From a virus, in IMG/VR virus record IMGVR_UViG_3300010401_000032, positions 90,145-154,144 of that record: a DNA stretch of 64,000 nucleotides. One strand, written 5' to 3'. This document shows positions 42,779-52,166 of the stretch, in pieces. The notes below the pieces were generated by a model, which did not search any database, was not told the origin of the DNA, and worked only from the letters and a program-made list of their open reading frames with translations. Every line of letters begins with the position of its first letter. Position 1 is the first letter of the stretch. The position numbers were made by a program, and so were the translations under genes.

Positions 42779-42960
42779 TATTCTTCCTTACGGATATGTT
42801 TCTCTGTAAGTTCTTTTTGAAGCTGTGGTTCGACCGGCAAAAATCTACCGCCCGTGCGTCTAACGAATATAGCGGTATTACCAACCAAGACAAGTCTTAT
42901 GCCATACGGTAAAGAATTGAATTCCGGTTCACCAACCTTGCGTAATTTAATTTCATCCAT
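42778..42960 (-). CDS. Small hypothetical protein
   Basis: A 60-residue protein beginning MDEIKLRKVGEPEFNSLPYG, with LVLVGNTAIFVRRTGGRFLP and a charged tail (KELTEKHIRKEE). I start at the ATG at 42960, 4 bases after the upstream stop; a longer frame to 43020 would overlap that gene. No function known. It is coupled to the 216-residue gene by TAATG. Confidence 0.65.
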   Translation of the reverse strand: MDEIKLRKVGEPEFNSLPYGIRLVLVGNTAIFVRRTGGRFLPVEPQLQKELTEKHIRKEE

Positions 42961-42964
42961 TGTA

Positions 42965-43522
42965 TTAACTAAAATCGTAGAGTAGACGATAGCGGAACGT
43001 ACCTGCTCCTGCACCACCATATGTACCGAATGGAACGTTTACTCCAGCTTCAACAGCCAAATAAACATACTGGCTAACGTCATTATCTCGCACGCCGCTC
43101 ATCCACGGTTGTCCCAATGGCCATTCGCTTTGAATAGTACCAGAGAAGTTCGGTTTGTTTGGTATAACAACTGGCGTATTGAGGGCGGCAGAATCAAGCG
43201 TCAGATTTGGTACAAAGTGGAATTGTTTTTGTTCCAAGAATCGATATGATCCCGCTCCCCATGCAGAAGTATTCACCAAGAAGAAACGCATATTGAATAC
43301 GCCGGAAGCGTCCGCTATATTACTAATACGGGCATAGCATAACAGCGTAGGAGAAGTAGCCCCCGATCCGGTCGTGTTTAGTTGGCCAAAGTCTAGAACA
43401 CCACCCGCACCGGTATCTACCGTCCGTATAAAGCCAGCTACCGTAGAATGTAGGTGTCTAGATCCGGAAGGATTAATGGCTGGATTCTGTTGTATCCATT
43501 CTATGCTAGGGAATTGAACCAT
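42965..43522 (-). CDS. Tail or fibre protein, paralog B
   Basis: A 185-residue protein, MVQFPSIEWIQQNPAINPSG at the start, MRFFLVNTSAWGAGSYRF, then YVYLAVEAGVNVPFGTYGGA and FRYRLLYDFS at the end. It aligns in pattern with the 216-residue gene downstream and the 30152 gene. Probably a beta-sandwich subunit of the tail tip or fibre. Overlaps the distal tail gene by one base (TAATG). Confidence 0.7.
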   Translation of the reverse strand: MVQFPSIEWIQQNPAINPSGSRHLHSTVAGFIRTVDTGAGGVLDFGQLNTTGSGATSPTLLCYARISNIADASGVFNMRFFLVNTSAWGAGSYRFLEQKQFHFVPNLTLDSAALNTPVVIPNKPNFSGTIQSEWPLGQPWMSGVRDNDVSQYVYLAVEAGVNVPFGTYGGAGAGTFRYRLLYDFS

Positions 43523-45027
43523 TATGCCATCCTCAATGCGATATCTGAATTGATATCTGGTGCTGTAGATATATCAATCGTGAATATTAGTTCTAATGTG
43601 GCCTGACATGTTAGTTCAATCTCGCTGAATTGAGAACTTAGTTGACCAATTCTAACAGTAACGTAATTGGCTGGATTACCGTGAATAGCTTTTAGTCTAT
43701 TTAGTTCGTCTTGAACGAACTGGATAGCACGGTTAGTATCGTTTTGTTGACTACCAGTATTCTTAGCTTGTGCTTGGCATTGAATAGATATTGTGCCCTC
43801 TGTCGTAGTAGCTATGTCCTGTATGATATTACCTAATCCCCTGAAAGGAATAGGATGACTAACGAATAATCGTATGCCTTCTGTAATAGAGATATTAGAT
43901 GAGGTTGATACAATACCACTAGGCAGTTTGGCGTTCGGATTATCTGTGAATGTAATAGAGAAATCTACAGTGCCACGACAAGCATTTTGCGTTACTGTAA
44001 ACGCCGTTGGATTATATATCGCTAATCCGCTGCCGTTAGATCCCTCTTTGTATTTTTCATATACACCAGATGCATCCCACTTAAGTTGAGGCTTGATATG
44101 TCCTAAGAATCCAGAACATGCACGTTCGAAACCAAGTCCACCTATTCCATGAAGCGGCGTAATTGTTCTGCCGAGACCTTGGACCGTGCCAGCTAATGTT
44201 ACTGTAGCAATACCGTTTTGATCTTCTTCGAAAGATTCTGTTCTCTGAGAGAAGTAGAATGGAACGCCGCTGACTATAGTGAATACTTCTGTGACAGAAT
44301 AAGTGCCATTAAATACGTCGGCTACCTCTTCTCTTTGTACAGATACTTCAAATATAGGTCCGCCGGATGGATTAGCCGGATGTATCAGGCTATATAAACC
44401 AGAGCCATTTGGTTCGACGAAACATGGAATTTCAATAGGTAGTTTATCTATGCCTATTCTCGCCCTAACTGCTCTAAAAGCCTGTAAGAACTTATCGGGT
44501 TCGCCCTCTGGTCCCTCGGCGTTGATTTGGTGAGTGATGTCTACCGTACATGACTCATTGTTTTCTTTAAAAGACCATTGGTCAGTTAAGCTAGAAGTTA
44601 TACCGCTTACTCCAGAAGCAACAACTAAATCTTCTAATTCAATCGTGTAGTCTATACGTTGAAACTGAGTATCAGCAGCTACGTCAACAGTAAGTACTTT
44701 CGGCGTCAAGCCGGAAGAGATAATAGAACCCTGCGGCAGAGTTACGTTACCCGGACCAGCTAAAATCAAAAAGTCTTTATTATCTTCCGAGAATGCAGTT
44801 CTAAGTTCCGTCTGCTTTTCGAACATGAGTTCGTAACTGCCAGAAGGAACGATAAGAACGGTGCCCGTTAATGTGAGGTGATTTCTATTCGACGTTCTTG
44901 TGCCGGCACTATCAAACTCCGATTCGACCGACCAGTTAATTAACGGGGCGGGTACGAGCTTACAATTATTGTAGTAAACTTCTACCGGTGACTGCGGCGG
45001 ATGGGGAATTTCTGATTCAACGTTCAT
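43522..45027 (-). CDS. Distal tail protein-like
   Basis: A 501-residue protein located directly after the tape measure, where siphophages carry the distal tail protein. It is beta-rich (LTLTGTVLIVPSGSYELMFE, TYSVTEVFTIVSGVPFYF) and ends with SSQFSEIELTCQATLELIFT. About eleven Ser-Gly dipeptides were counted. It is longer than a typical Dit (about 250), so it may be an evolved Dit with an extra domain. Assignment rests on position and composition, not motif. Confidence 0.6.
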   Translation of the reverse strand: MNVESEIPHPPQSPVEVYYNNCKLVPAPLINWSVESEFDSAGTRTSNRNHLTLTGTVLIVPSGSYELMFEKQTELRTAFSEDNKDFLILAGPGNVTLPQGSIISSGLTPKVLTVDVAADTQFQRIDYTIELEDLVVASGVSGITSSLTDQWSFKENNESCTVDITHQINAEGPEGEPDKFLQAFRAVRARIGIDKLPIEIPCFVEPNGSGLYSLIHPANPSGGPIFEVSVQREEVADVFNGTYSVTEVFTIVSGVPFYFSQRTESFEEDQNGIATVTLAGTVQGLGRTITPLHGIGGLGFERACSGFLGHIKPQLKWDASGVYEKYKEGSNGSGLAIYNPTAFTVTQNACRGTVDFSITFTDNPNAKLPSGIVSTSSNISITEGIRLFVSHPIPFRGLGNIIQDIATTTEGTISIQCQAQAKNTGSQQNDTNRAIQFVQDELNRLKAIHGNPANYVTVRIGQLSSQFSEIELTCQATLELIFTIDISTAPDINSDIALRMA

Positions 45028-45033
45028 GATATC

Positions 45034-48000
45034 TTATTTCGGCTGACTGAACGAGCTTAGTAAGCCACGCTCTCTAAGGGAAGTGAATATACTATCCAAT
45101 TGATCCAATTGAAGGGCAAGTTGCTTATCTACTTGATCGGATGTAACGTTCTTGACTGCCGCTTCTAATTGAGAACGTAGATTTTCTAGACCAGTTATTG
45201 TCACGGTATTATTCTGATTAGTTTGTAATACGATACGTACTTCATTACCAACGGCCGCTGCCTTAGCTTGAGGATTTTGATTATCGGTTGCAGTATTGCT
45301 TTGAATAAGAGAATTGCTTGCCTTCACCTCATCTAGCGTATTGTTCAATGACGATAGTTGATTTACTATCTCGGTGAAGGCTTCGGTATTATCCCCGCCA
45401 CCGCTATTGATAGTTGCCAAGGCAGAAGTAATGGACGCAGAAATAGCAGCTACTAATGCTGCCGGCACTTGATTGACGGCATTAATACTTGCAGCAATAG
45501 AACTGCCGAAATTACCTTGGTCGAAATTTGGCACGAATCCGCGATGACGCATAGGGATTACTGCCTCGGACGTATTCGCTACGGCGAGACCGGCACCTGT
45601 TGGCATGGCACGTTTTTCACGCATGCCTGCACGCAATAGGCCGGCCGCTTCTTTCGGCGTAAGATTACCACCAGCGAAGTTCGGAATATGACCATTTACA
45701 AGATTGTTAAGATTAGTTTGTGCCTCCATCATACTAAGCTTTGCACTAATGGCACTAGTAATGCCACGAATTATGTTTTCGCCAACGTCCCTAAAGGTCG
45801 AGTTTTGTTCGGCGAATAACTGAGCTTCCTTTTCAATTTGAAGTAATGTATTACGGTCCTGTGCGGCGACAACACCAGCGGCTAGTTCTCTACGCTCTTG
45901 GTTGGCCTGATCAAGTATTGAGCTTTCCACAAGAATAGAATCGTGTACCTTTTCAAGACCTTCTTGGGCACGTTCCTCAAGTAATTTAGAAGCTTGTAAT
46001 TGTTCTTCGGCCTTATCGACTGCCGCCTTAGCATTAACGACCTGAGCAAATTGCAACTTAGCGTCTTGTAACGAAAGATCTTGTAGCTTCTGTAGTTGCT
46101 CTACTTGTTGCTTATTGAGATCTTGAATGGCCGGCAAGCCTTCTTCTGGAGCAACGCCAGCACCGACTTGACCGATGGCCTGCTTTAATTGATCAGTAGT
46201 AAATCCGCCAATGTTTGCCGTAGACGGCAAGAAAGAGAGAGCGTCTAGAATTTGCTTTCTAAATTCAACTGGAAGACCTAATAGAGTTTTGCTTACATCA
46301 GAAAGTTCACCCTCCGTTAGGTGTAAGAAAGCCTGGAATGATCCACCTAACTTATCTGCCACGAGTTGAAGGCCGGCAATACCACGCCCTAGAGCTTGGT
46401 TCTCCTGTCCGGTTTGTCCAAAGATGCCGGTGCCGGCCTGTACTATAGAGTCGCGAGCCTGTTGCAAGAACGATAGAGTCTCTTCTCCTAATTGACGCTC
46501 AAGGTCTATTCTCTTTTGAAGCGTAATATTAGCATCATTCAATACGCTTGTAAAAGCGTTATTCAAAGAAGATAGTTGGCCGTCGAAGGTATATACGTCT
46601 CCAGTAAGGGCCGCAATGTCACGACCCAAAAGATTTGATTTTACTCTAGCTTCTGCTAAAGCATTACCAAATTCTAATTGAGCTTGGATAAGAGACTTAT
46701 ATGCATCGGCTACGCCTCTGGTAGACTCGATAACTTCTTTTTGCTTGTCTTGCAGTTCTCCGCGAGCATCAGCTTCTTGCTTGAAAAGGTCGGCTATCTT
46801 TTGATTTCTGAAATCATTAAAGCTACGCTCTGAGTCTCTTAACTCTTTGGCGAAGTTTCTAGAGGCGTCGGCAACTTTTTCTATTAGTTCTAATCGTCTC
46901 TTCTCTAGCTCTGCTGCCTTCTCGGCCGCTTCCTTTTCCGCTGCTAAAACCTTAATTTTTGCTTCTGTCGCATCAACGGTGGCTTGTTGCTTAGTCTTTT
47001 CTATTTCTAATTCAATACCATGTTTTTCAGCGGTTAGTGCAGCGGCACTATTAGAATTTGCTTGATCTGCTAGTCTACGATTAACGTCTTTAAGCTTAAG
47101 ATCTAATACTTCAAGCTTACCGGCAGATTCGTCCGCTATTGCATTTAATTCTGTTTGAGCTTTAACGATCTTTGTTTGTGGCTTATCTTCTGCGAAAGCT
47201 CCGGAAATAATTTGTTGGATGCCCTTACTTAATTGTGAGCCACCCTTTAATACGTCAGTAACATCGTTAAGAGATATATTTTGGAAGGCGGACAATACGT
47301 CCGTTGTAACTGCATCTCCGAATTTGCGTAATTCAGAACTGAACTTACGAGTAGACTCAAAAGCGTTAATGCTTGCGGCAGCTTCCTCATCGAACATATC
47401 TTTTGCACGCTTTTGTTGTTCGGCTATCAGATCGTTTTCTTTCTTCTGTAGCTCAAGCTTGTCCTTAGTTTGTTGCTCTACAATCTTTAGAATTTCATCG
47501 GCGGCATCACGCTCGGCCTTTGGTAACTCACGAATAACATGAGTGAACTGATCTATAGATTTTTGATCAAGCGACTGCGGAACTTCTAGAAGATTCTTTA
47601 ATAGTGTTTGGAAATCAACGCCCTTTGAGAAGTTGAAATTTCCAAGATTTTTAATAGCCGCATTCAATTGTTCGCGAAGAGACTTTTGAGTTTGTTGAGA
47701 TGAACGCTGAGTTAGCATAAACTCATTATCAAGACGCTTCAAGTCGTCTTTTAATGCCGCCGGTCCAGCCTTGGCCACTTCAAGTTCTTGACCAAGATTT
47801 CTAATTTCGTCGGCGAAGTCTATAATCTTTTGAGTATCGGTAAATTCTTTGAAGTCGAATGCTTGCTTGATACGACCGGTCACATCACTGATCTCAACTT
47901 CACCAGCACCTAGCGTGCGTGTTAGTAAGCTAAATGCTTGTCCAACATTTAAAGTGCCTTCTTGTAAGCCCGCCATTAAATCGTTGAATTGGGCCGTACG

Positions 48001-50250
48001 ACCGTTGGCTTCGGCAACCGCACCTATTTTTTCTTTTTCAAGATTAATGAAATTCTTTAATACGTCGATATCGCCCAATAGAGCATTACGTAAGTCTTCG
48101 GCATCAACATTAAGATCTTTAAATGGCAAAGAGGTTGCAACCTCGGCCAGTGTATCGTTTATACTCTTATTAAGTTCTTCACCTAATTTCTTGCCCTTTA
48201 GGCCAGAAGCAAGAGCGTCGAATAATTGACCGGCAGCCTCCGCACCTTTATTTCCACCGCCTTGAATGCGGAATTCTACACCGGCAGTATTTCCTTGTTT
48301 CGTAATACGTGCCGTTTCTTCGTCGCGTGCTTTATTATTGTCATCTATAGCGGCGGTAATAGTCTTGAAAGCTTCCGTAACTATTCCAATTGTCCCAGCA
48401 GTAATTGCAGCCTGCTTACCTAACGCGGCAAAGGTTGCAGCTAGTGACACGCCCTCGCTACTAACCTTAAGAATATCTGATCCACCTCTGCCGAAGGCGG
48501 TATTCGTCGCCTCTAGTTTTTGAGCTAGGGTATCAAATAATTTAGGTAAGAATGATCCAATAACAACCAAAGCCCCAAGGCCGGTAACGGTTTCTGTAAA
48601 TGTTTTCTTTAAAGAAGTGAGACTAAGAGTCGATCTAGCAAGTGCGACTGCATTTTCTTTAATAGCTACTGCATGTCCTTGCAATGATTGTGTATCTATA
48701 TTTAATCTTAATCCATGAGCCTGATCAAGGGTAGTATTAGTTGCGACTTGTGCAGAGAATTTACCAACTAGAGAAGCACTATTTGTAACAATAGAACCGA
48801 AACGAGTAAGATCAACTCCTACAGTTGCTATTGCGGCTTGCGTCTTGGTTAATGGCCCAATAAAATCTGCTTGACCAGGAGCAGGAGCATTAGATTTACC
48901 TCCGCCTCCTAGACCACCTCCAGCCAAACCGAAAATTGATTTACCAAGTTGTATACCACCTAAAGCTAGTAAAGGTGCTAAATTACCACCAAGTTCTCCT
49001 ATGACTTTAGTAATACTAGTAAATATGTCTAGTAATTTAGTTGCAATCTGTAGGGCACTCTTAAGAGCGTCTTGCACGCCAGCGTCGCCGAGTGATTTAG
49101 CAAGTTCTTGTCCTTGGGCAATTAATTTACCTAATTGACGATCAAGTTTTTGGTCAGTGATTGTTCGCTTTGAATCAACAGCACCGGCGGCTTGAGAAGC
49201 AGACGCAGCAAGTTCATTGGCACGCTCAACAGAATTTAATGTAGCAATTAACGATTCGAATTGACGAGTACCAGCAATGGCTTTAGCGGCAGAAGCGGCT
49301 TGAGATTCGGTTAAGCCACCGAAAGCTTTCTTAAGATCTGTAAGAACAGCTAGCGTCGGACGTAAAGAACCATCAAGGTTTTCAACAGATACTCCTAATG
49401 CCTCTACAGCACTTCTAGATTCACCGGCGGCGAATATACGGGTTTGTAAAGTCTTGAAGAACGTACCAATTTCAGAACCGGACTTACGGGTTTGTTCTCG
49501 TAATGCAGAAATCAAACCTATGCCCTGATTAATATCTTTGCCGAATTCAGCCAATGAGTTACCACCGGCTCTAAAGGCTTCGGCTACGTCTTGAGCTTCA
49601 ACGGCAGATAAGTCTTCTACCTTTACGAGAGCATCAAGCGATTGTGCTAGCTTATCTCCAGAAAGACCGAATTGCTTATTAACGGACAACAAGAATTCAA
49701 CAGCGTCAGCAGATTTCAAAGTAGAAACTTGCGTGGCGATAATTGCTAGTTGTGCTCTTTTTTGAGCGTCAGCAATTTCTAAACCGGCTTGAACGAAGGT
49801 CTTTGTAACTTCTAAAACTTCTTGGGTTGTAACACCAAGGTCAACGGCAGTTTTTAGTGCAGCCTCGCCGATAGCATCCATTTGACCGGCAAGTTCCTTG
49901 ACGTTGGTTTTAACAATGTCTCGCAAGGCATTATCAAATTCGAATAAGAATTTAACGCCGCCCTGAATGGTCTTATTAAGGGTAGAGAACGTCGGAAGTA
50001 AAATTGCAAACTGGGCCATTCTATTTAAGAATAATCTAGCGACCCGTTCGTTTTGACTAAGTGCGTTGGCCGTCTGATTTAGACGTTGATTAAGACCGGC
50101 GGCATTCGATCCCGCTTGTTTTATATTGACACTAACCTGTTGAAGTTGCTGCGGCATGTTCGCAACAGACTGACTAATCTTACGAAAGATCTGCGGGTTG
50201 ACTTGCACGTCAACCAGTTTCAAAATGCCTTCTAATTGAAACTTATTCAT
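45034..50250 (-). CDS. Tail tape measure protein
   Basis: A 1738-residue protein. Residues 60-450 contain the TP901-type tape-measure core: MAQFAILLPTFSTLNKTIQG, VTTQEVLEVTKTFVQAGLEI, AFRAGGNSLAEFGKDINQGI and FFKTLQTRIFAAG. A long charged coiled coil (KVADASRNFAKELRDSERSF, ARGELQDKQKEVIESTRG) and hydrophobic segments around residues 435-460 and 550-570 (LGALVVIGSFLPKLF) follow. Phage tape measures set tail length at roughly 0.15 nm per residue, so a tail near 260 nm is suggested. No peptidoglycan hydrolase motif is visible. Confidence 0.92.
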   Translation of the reverse strand: MNKFQLEGILKLVDVQVNPQIFRKISQSVANMPQQLQQVSVNIKQAGSNAAGLNQRLNQTANALSQNERVARLFLNRMAQFAILLPTFSTLNKTIQGGVKFLFEFDNALRDIVKTNVKELAGQMDAIGEAALKTAVDLGVTTQEVLEVTKTFVQAGLEIADAQKRAQLAIIATQVSTLKSADAVEFLLSVNKQFGLSGDKLAQSLDALVKVEDLSAVEAQDVAEAFRAGGNSLAEFGKDINQGIGLISALREQTRKSGSEIGTFFKTLQTRIFAAGESRSAVEALGVSVENLDGSLRPTLAVLTDLKKAFGGLTESQAASAAKAIAGTRQFESLIATLNSVERANELAASASQAAGAVDSKRTITDQKLDRQLGKLIAQGQELAKSLGDAGVQDALKSALQIATKLLDIFTSITKVIGELGGNLAPLLALGGIQLGKSIFGLAGGGLGGGGKSNAPAPGQADFIGPLTKTQAAIATVGVDLTRFGSIVTNSASLVGKFSAQVATNTTLDQAHGLRLNIDTQSLQGHAVAIKENAVALARSTLSLTSLKKTFTETVTGLGALVVIGSFLPKLFDTLAQKLEATNTAFGRGGSDILKVSSEGVSLAATFAALGKQAAITAGTIGIVTEAFKTITAAIDDNNKARDEETARITKQGNTAGVEFRIQGGGNKGAEAAGQLFDALASGLKGKKLGEELNKSINDTLAEVATSLPFKDLNVDAEDLRNALLGDIDVLKNFINLEKEKIGAVAEANGRTAQFNDLMAGLQEGTLNVGQAFSLLTRTLGAGEVEISDVTGRIKQAFDFKEFTDTQKIIDFADEIRNLGQELEVAKAGPAALKDDLKRLDNEFMLTQRSSQQTQKSLREQLNAAIKNLGNFNFSKGVDFQTLLKNLLEVPQSLDQKSIDQFTHVIRELPKAERDAADEILKIVEQQTKDKLELQKKENDLIAEQQKRAKDMFDEEAAASINAFESTRKFSSELRKFGDAVTTDVLSAFQNISLNDVTDVLKGGSQLSKGIQQIISGAFAEDKPQTKIVKAQTELNAIADESAGKLEVLDLKLKDVNRRLADQANSNSAAALTAEKHGIELEIEKTKQQATVDATEAKIKVLAAEKEAAEKAAELEKRRLELIEKVADASRNFAKELRDSERSFNDFRNQKIADLFKQEADARGELQDKQKEVIESTRGVADAYKSLIQAQLEFGNALAEARVKSNLLGRDIAALTGDVYTFDGQLSSLNNAFTSVLNDANITLQKRIDLERQLGEETLSFLQQARDSIVQAGTGIFGQTGQENQALGRGIAGLQLVADKLGGSFQAFLHLTEGELSDVSKTLLGLPVEFRKQILDALSFLPSTANIGGFTTDQLKQAIGQVGAGVAPEEGLPAIQDLNKQQVEQLQKLQDLSLQDAKLQFAQVVNAKAAVDKAEEQLQASKLLEERAQEGLEKVHDSILVESSILDQANQERRELAAGVVAAQDRNTLLQIEKEAQLFAEQNSTFRDVGENIIRGITSAISAKLSMMEAQTNLNNLVNGHIPNFAGGNLTPKEAAGLLRAGMREKRAMPTGAGLAVANTSEAVIPMRHRGFVPNFDQGNFGSSIAASINAVNQVPAALVAAISASITSALATINSGGGDNTEAFTEIVNQLSSLNNTLDEVKASNSLIQSNTATDNQNPQAKAAAVGNEVRIVLQTNQNNTVTITGLENLRSQLEAAVKNVTSDQVDKQLALQLDQLDSIFTSLRERGLLSSFSQPK

Positions 50251-50900
50251 GAGTTCAGATTCTTATTAAGACTTAAAATTAGTTGTTCTTGGATTGCAGA
50301 CTCTATGGCCTGTATATTCTGTTCTAACCATTGCACTTCATAGTTTTGAAATTCTACTGGAAATTCCCACTCGCCAGAACTGCCGAAAGAACCTTGCGGT
50401 AACATGAGACCACCGGGAGCACTTCTAATACGAATATTCTTTTTCATGCCACGACGTAGTTTTGACCTCGGTACGAAACCACGATCGGGAACCTTAAGAT
50501 CATCTACTATCCATTCTAGCCAAGATTGAATATGTAGATTGCCAGTCCCCGATGCCGGGTGAGGAGTTAACATTTTCAAAGTAGCTACGTCGCCGAATTG
50601 AAGCAATAAAGTATTATTATTAGTTGAGATTTTGAAAGCCTTCTCATAGGCGGCTAGCAGTCTTCTGGGCTGTGATTTCTCAATACCTAATTCGCTTAAT
50701 CCTTCTGGGCTTGAAATAAAATTAAAGAAAGGGGTGTCTGAGATGCCGCGAATCCCGAAGTCGCCGTATATCATGGCATGAATCAGGCTCTTACTCATCC
50801 AGACTTTTAGGTCCGCAAGAGTTTTAGCCCAGTTCGCCCGTAAGAACACGGAGACCGTATCAACTGGGTTGACTAATGTTAGTTCCCAACTTTTTGGCAC
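50247..50900 (-). CDS. Tail assembly region protein
   Basis: A 217-residue protein beginning PKSWELTLVNPVDTVSVFLR, with KSLIHAMIYGDFGIRG and a Trp-rich C-terminal part (WLEQNIQAIESAIQEQLILS). The start is GTG at 50900, with an AAAGG site 9 bases upstream; it overlaps the preceding gene by 41 bases, more than elsewhere. In this position, next to the tape measure, phages carry tail assembly chaperones, but no chaperone motif is visible. Confidence 0.6.
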   Translation of the reverse strand: MPKSWELTLVNPVDTVSVFLRANWAKTLADLKVWMSKSLIHAMIYGDFGIRGISDTPFFNFISSPEGLSELGIEKSQPRRLLAAYEKAFKISTNNNTLLLQFGDVATLKMLTPHPASGTGNLHIQSWLEWIVDDLKVPDRGFVPRSKLRRGMKKNIRIRSAPGGLMLPQGSFGSSGEWEFPVEFQNYEVQWLEQNIQAIESAIQEQLILSLNKNLNS

Positions 50901-51624
50901 GCTTGACTACCTTTCGTTTCGTTTTCTCATTTTCCTTTTTAATAGCGGCTTCTGCCCTTGTCTTGACTTCAACTAAAACTTTTTCTTCAACCTCTCTATC
51001 GAGCATTCGATCTTCGAGTGTTTTTACATATTTATTTTCTGGGTACTCATTAATAAGACTTTGACGTGCTTCGTCCAAAATCTGAGATTGTAGAGTGATA
51101 ACCTTAGCATAAACCGTAGACTTTGAATTGAGGTCTCGTTCACGAACGTATTCAGAATAATTATCCCAGTAACGTTTGTTAATCGATTTGATTACAGTAC
51201 AGGCGGCCATGATTGATTCCGTCTTGACCATTTCGGCAACGCCTTCGGCAGAATTCATATAAACGGTTTGTTGAACTAGGAATAGTTCCCACATGCGTTT
51301 TCTACCCTCTGCAATATTGCGTGCAGCAGAAAGACACTTATCGTTATTGCCTTCAGCTTCAGCGGAACGAAGTTCAACTTGTGAAACCGCTATTTTGCCA
51401 ACAACCTTCTTGAATTCTTTGTCGTCGTTTTCAGTCCACATATTATGCTCTCTCATAATTTCGCGAAGTTTTTCTCTAGGGAAAACACCTTCGGCGAGAG
51501 CATGACTATAGGCGATACGATATTGACGCTCGCCTTCATTCTCTTCGGCAAGAGTTGGCGTTTTAAGCTCAAATTCACACTCTTGTCCATTGCGGTCTAC
51601 AGCCTTAAATACACGTTCGATCAT
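50860..51624 (-). CDS. Charged helical protein, possible tail assembly chaperone
   Basis: A 254-residue, strongly charged, mostly helical protein (KTPTLAEENEGERQYRIAYS, EVEEKVLVEVKTRAEAAIKK). The FELKTPTLAEENEGERQYRI beginning is in keeping with tape-measure chaperones, which are acidic and helical. The C-terminus is Lys-rich and overlaps the next gene. Start ATG has AGGAGCAAGGT upstream. Family not recognised. Confidence 0.55.
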   Translation of the reverse strand: MIERVFKAVDRNGQECEFELKTPTLAEENEGERQYRIAYSHALAEGVFPREKLREIMREHNMWTENDDKEFKKVVGKIAVSQVELRSAEAEGNNDKCLSAARNIAEGRKRMWELFLVQQTVYMNSAEGVAEMVKTESIMAACTVIKSINKRYWDNYSEYVRERDLNSKSTVYAKVITLQSQILDEARQSLINEYPENKYVKTLEDRMLDREVEEKVLVEVKTRAEAAIKKENEKTKRKVVKRAKKLGTNISQPS

Positions 51625-52166
51625 ACCTTGCTCCTATATAGTTTAACTACCTCACGCCTCCACTCTTGATACTTGGGCCGAACGCCCGTGTGTAAAGAGT
51701 AGCGATCCATAATTGGAAGTACACAATTTATACAAGATAATGTACCAACAATCTCTAGAATCATATAACCGGTTTCTTCATACAATACGCCAGTGCCAAA
51801 TTCCGTTCGAATAGCCTCTAACACTGATTTCTTGTCTGGACTAGCATAAATCATAATCGATGGCTCGCTATTGAGCGAGAACTCGATTTTCTGCACTGTG
51901 TCCATGAATGTTCTTGTAATAGAGAGAGTATTATCATCATTCATCCGCAACGGACGATATGTGATTTCATAGTCTCTTAATTCATCTCTCTGTGCTCTTA
52001 TAACGTCGTTAAAGGAGGTGCGAATGTCTCCTTTAAATATGTTAGTATCGCGTGAGTTATCCAATTGGGGAAACATCGTTTCAAATTTTTCTAATGTCTT
52101 AATCATTAGATGTTTGATCCGACGATCAAGACTATTGCTAAGTTGCTCTTGTGAGGGGTTTTTCAT
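51621..52166 (-). CDS. Hypothetical protein between tail tube and tape measure
   Basis: A 181-residue protein with DRRIKHLMIKTLEKFETMFP, then DYEITYRPLRMNDDN, and MILEIVGTLSCINCVLPIMD. It has a mixed alpha-beta look and no recognised motif. ATGA overlap with the upstream gene. A tail-assembly or virion role is inferred from the block. Confidence 0.55.
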   Translation of the reverse strand: MKNPSQEQLSNSLDRRIKHLMIKTLEKFETMFPQLDNSRDTNIFKGDIRTSFNDVIRAQRDELRDYEITYRPLRMNDDNTLSITRTFMDTVQKIEFSLNSEPSIMIYASPDKKSVLEAIRTEFGTGVLYEETGYMILEIVGTLSCINCVLPIMDRYSLHTGVRPKYQEWRREVVKLYRSKV

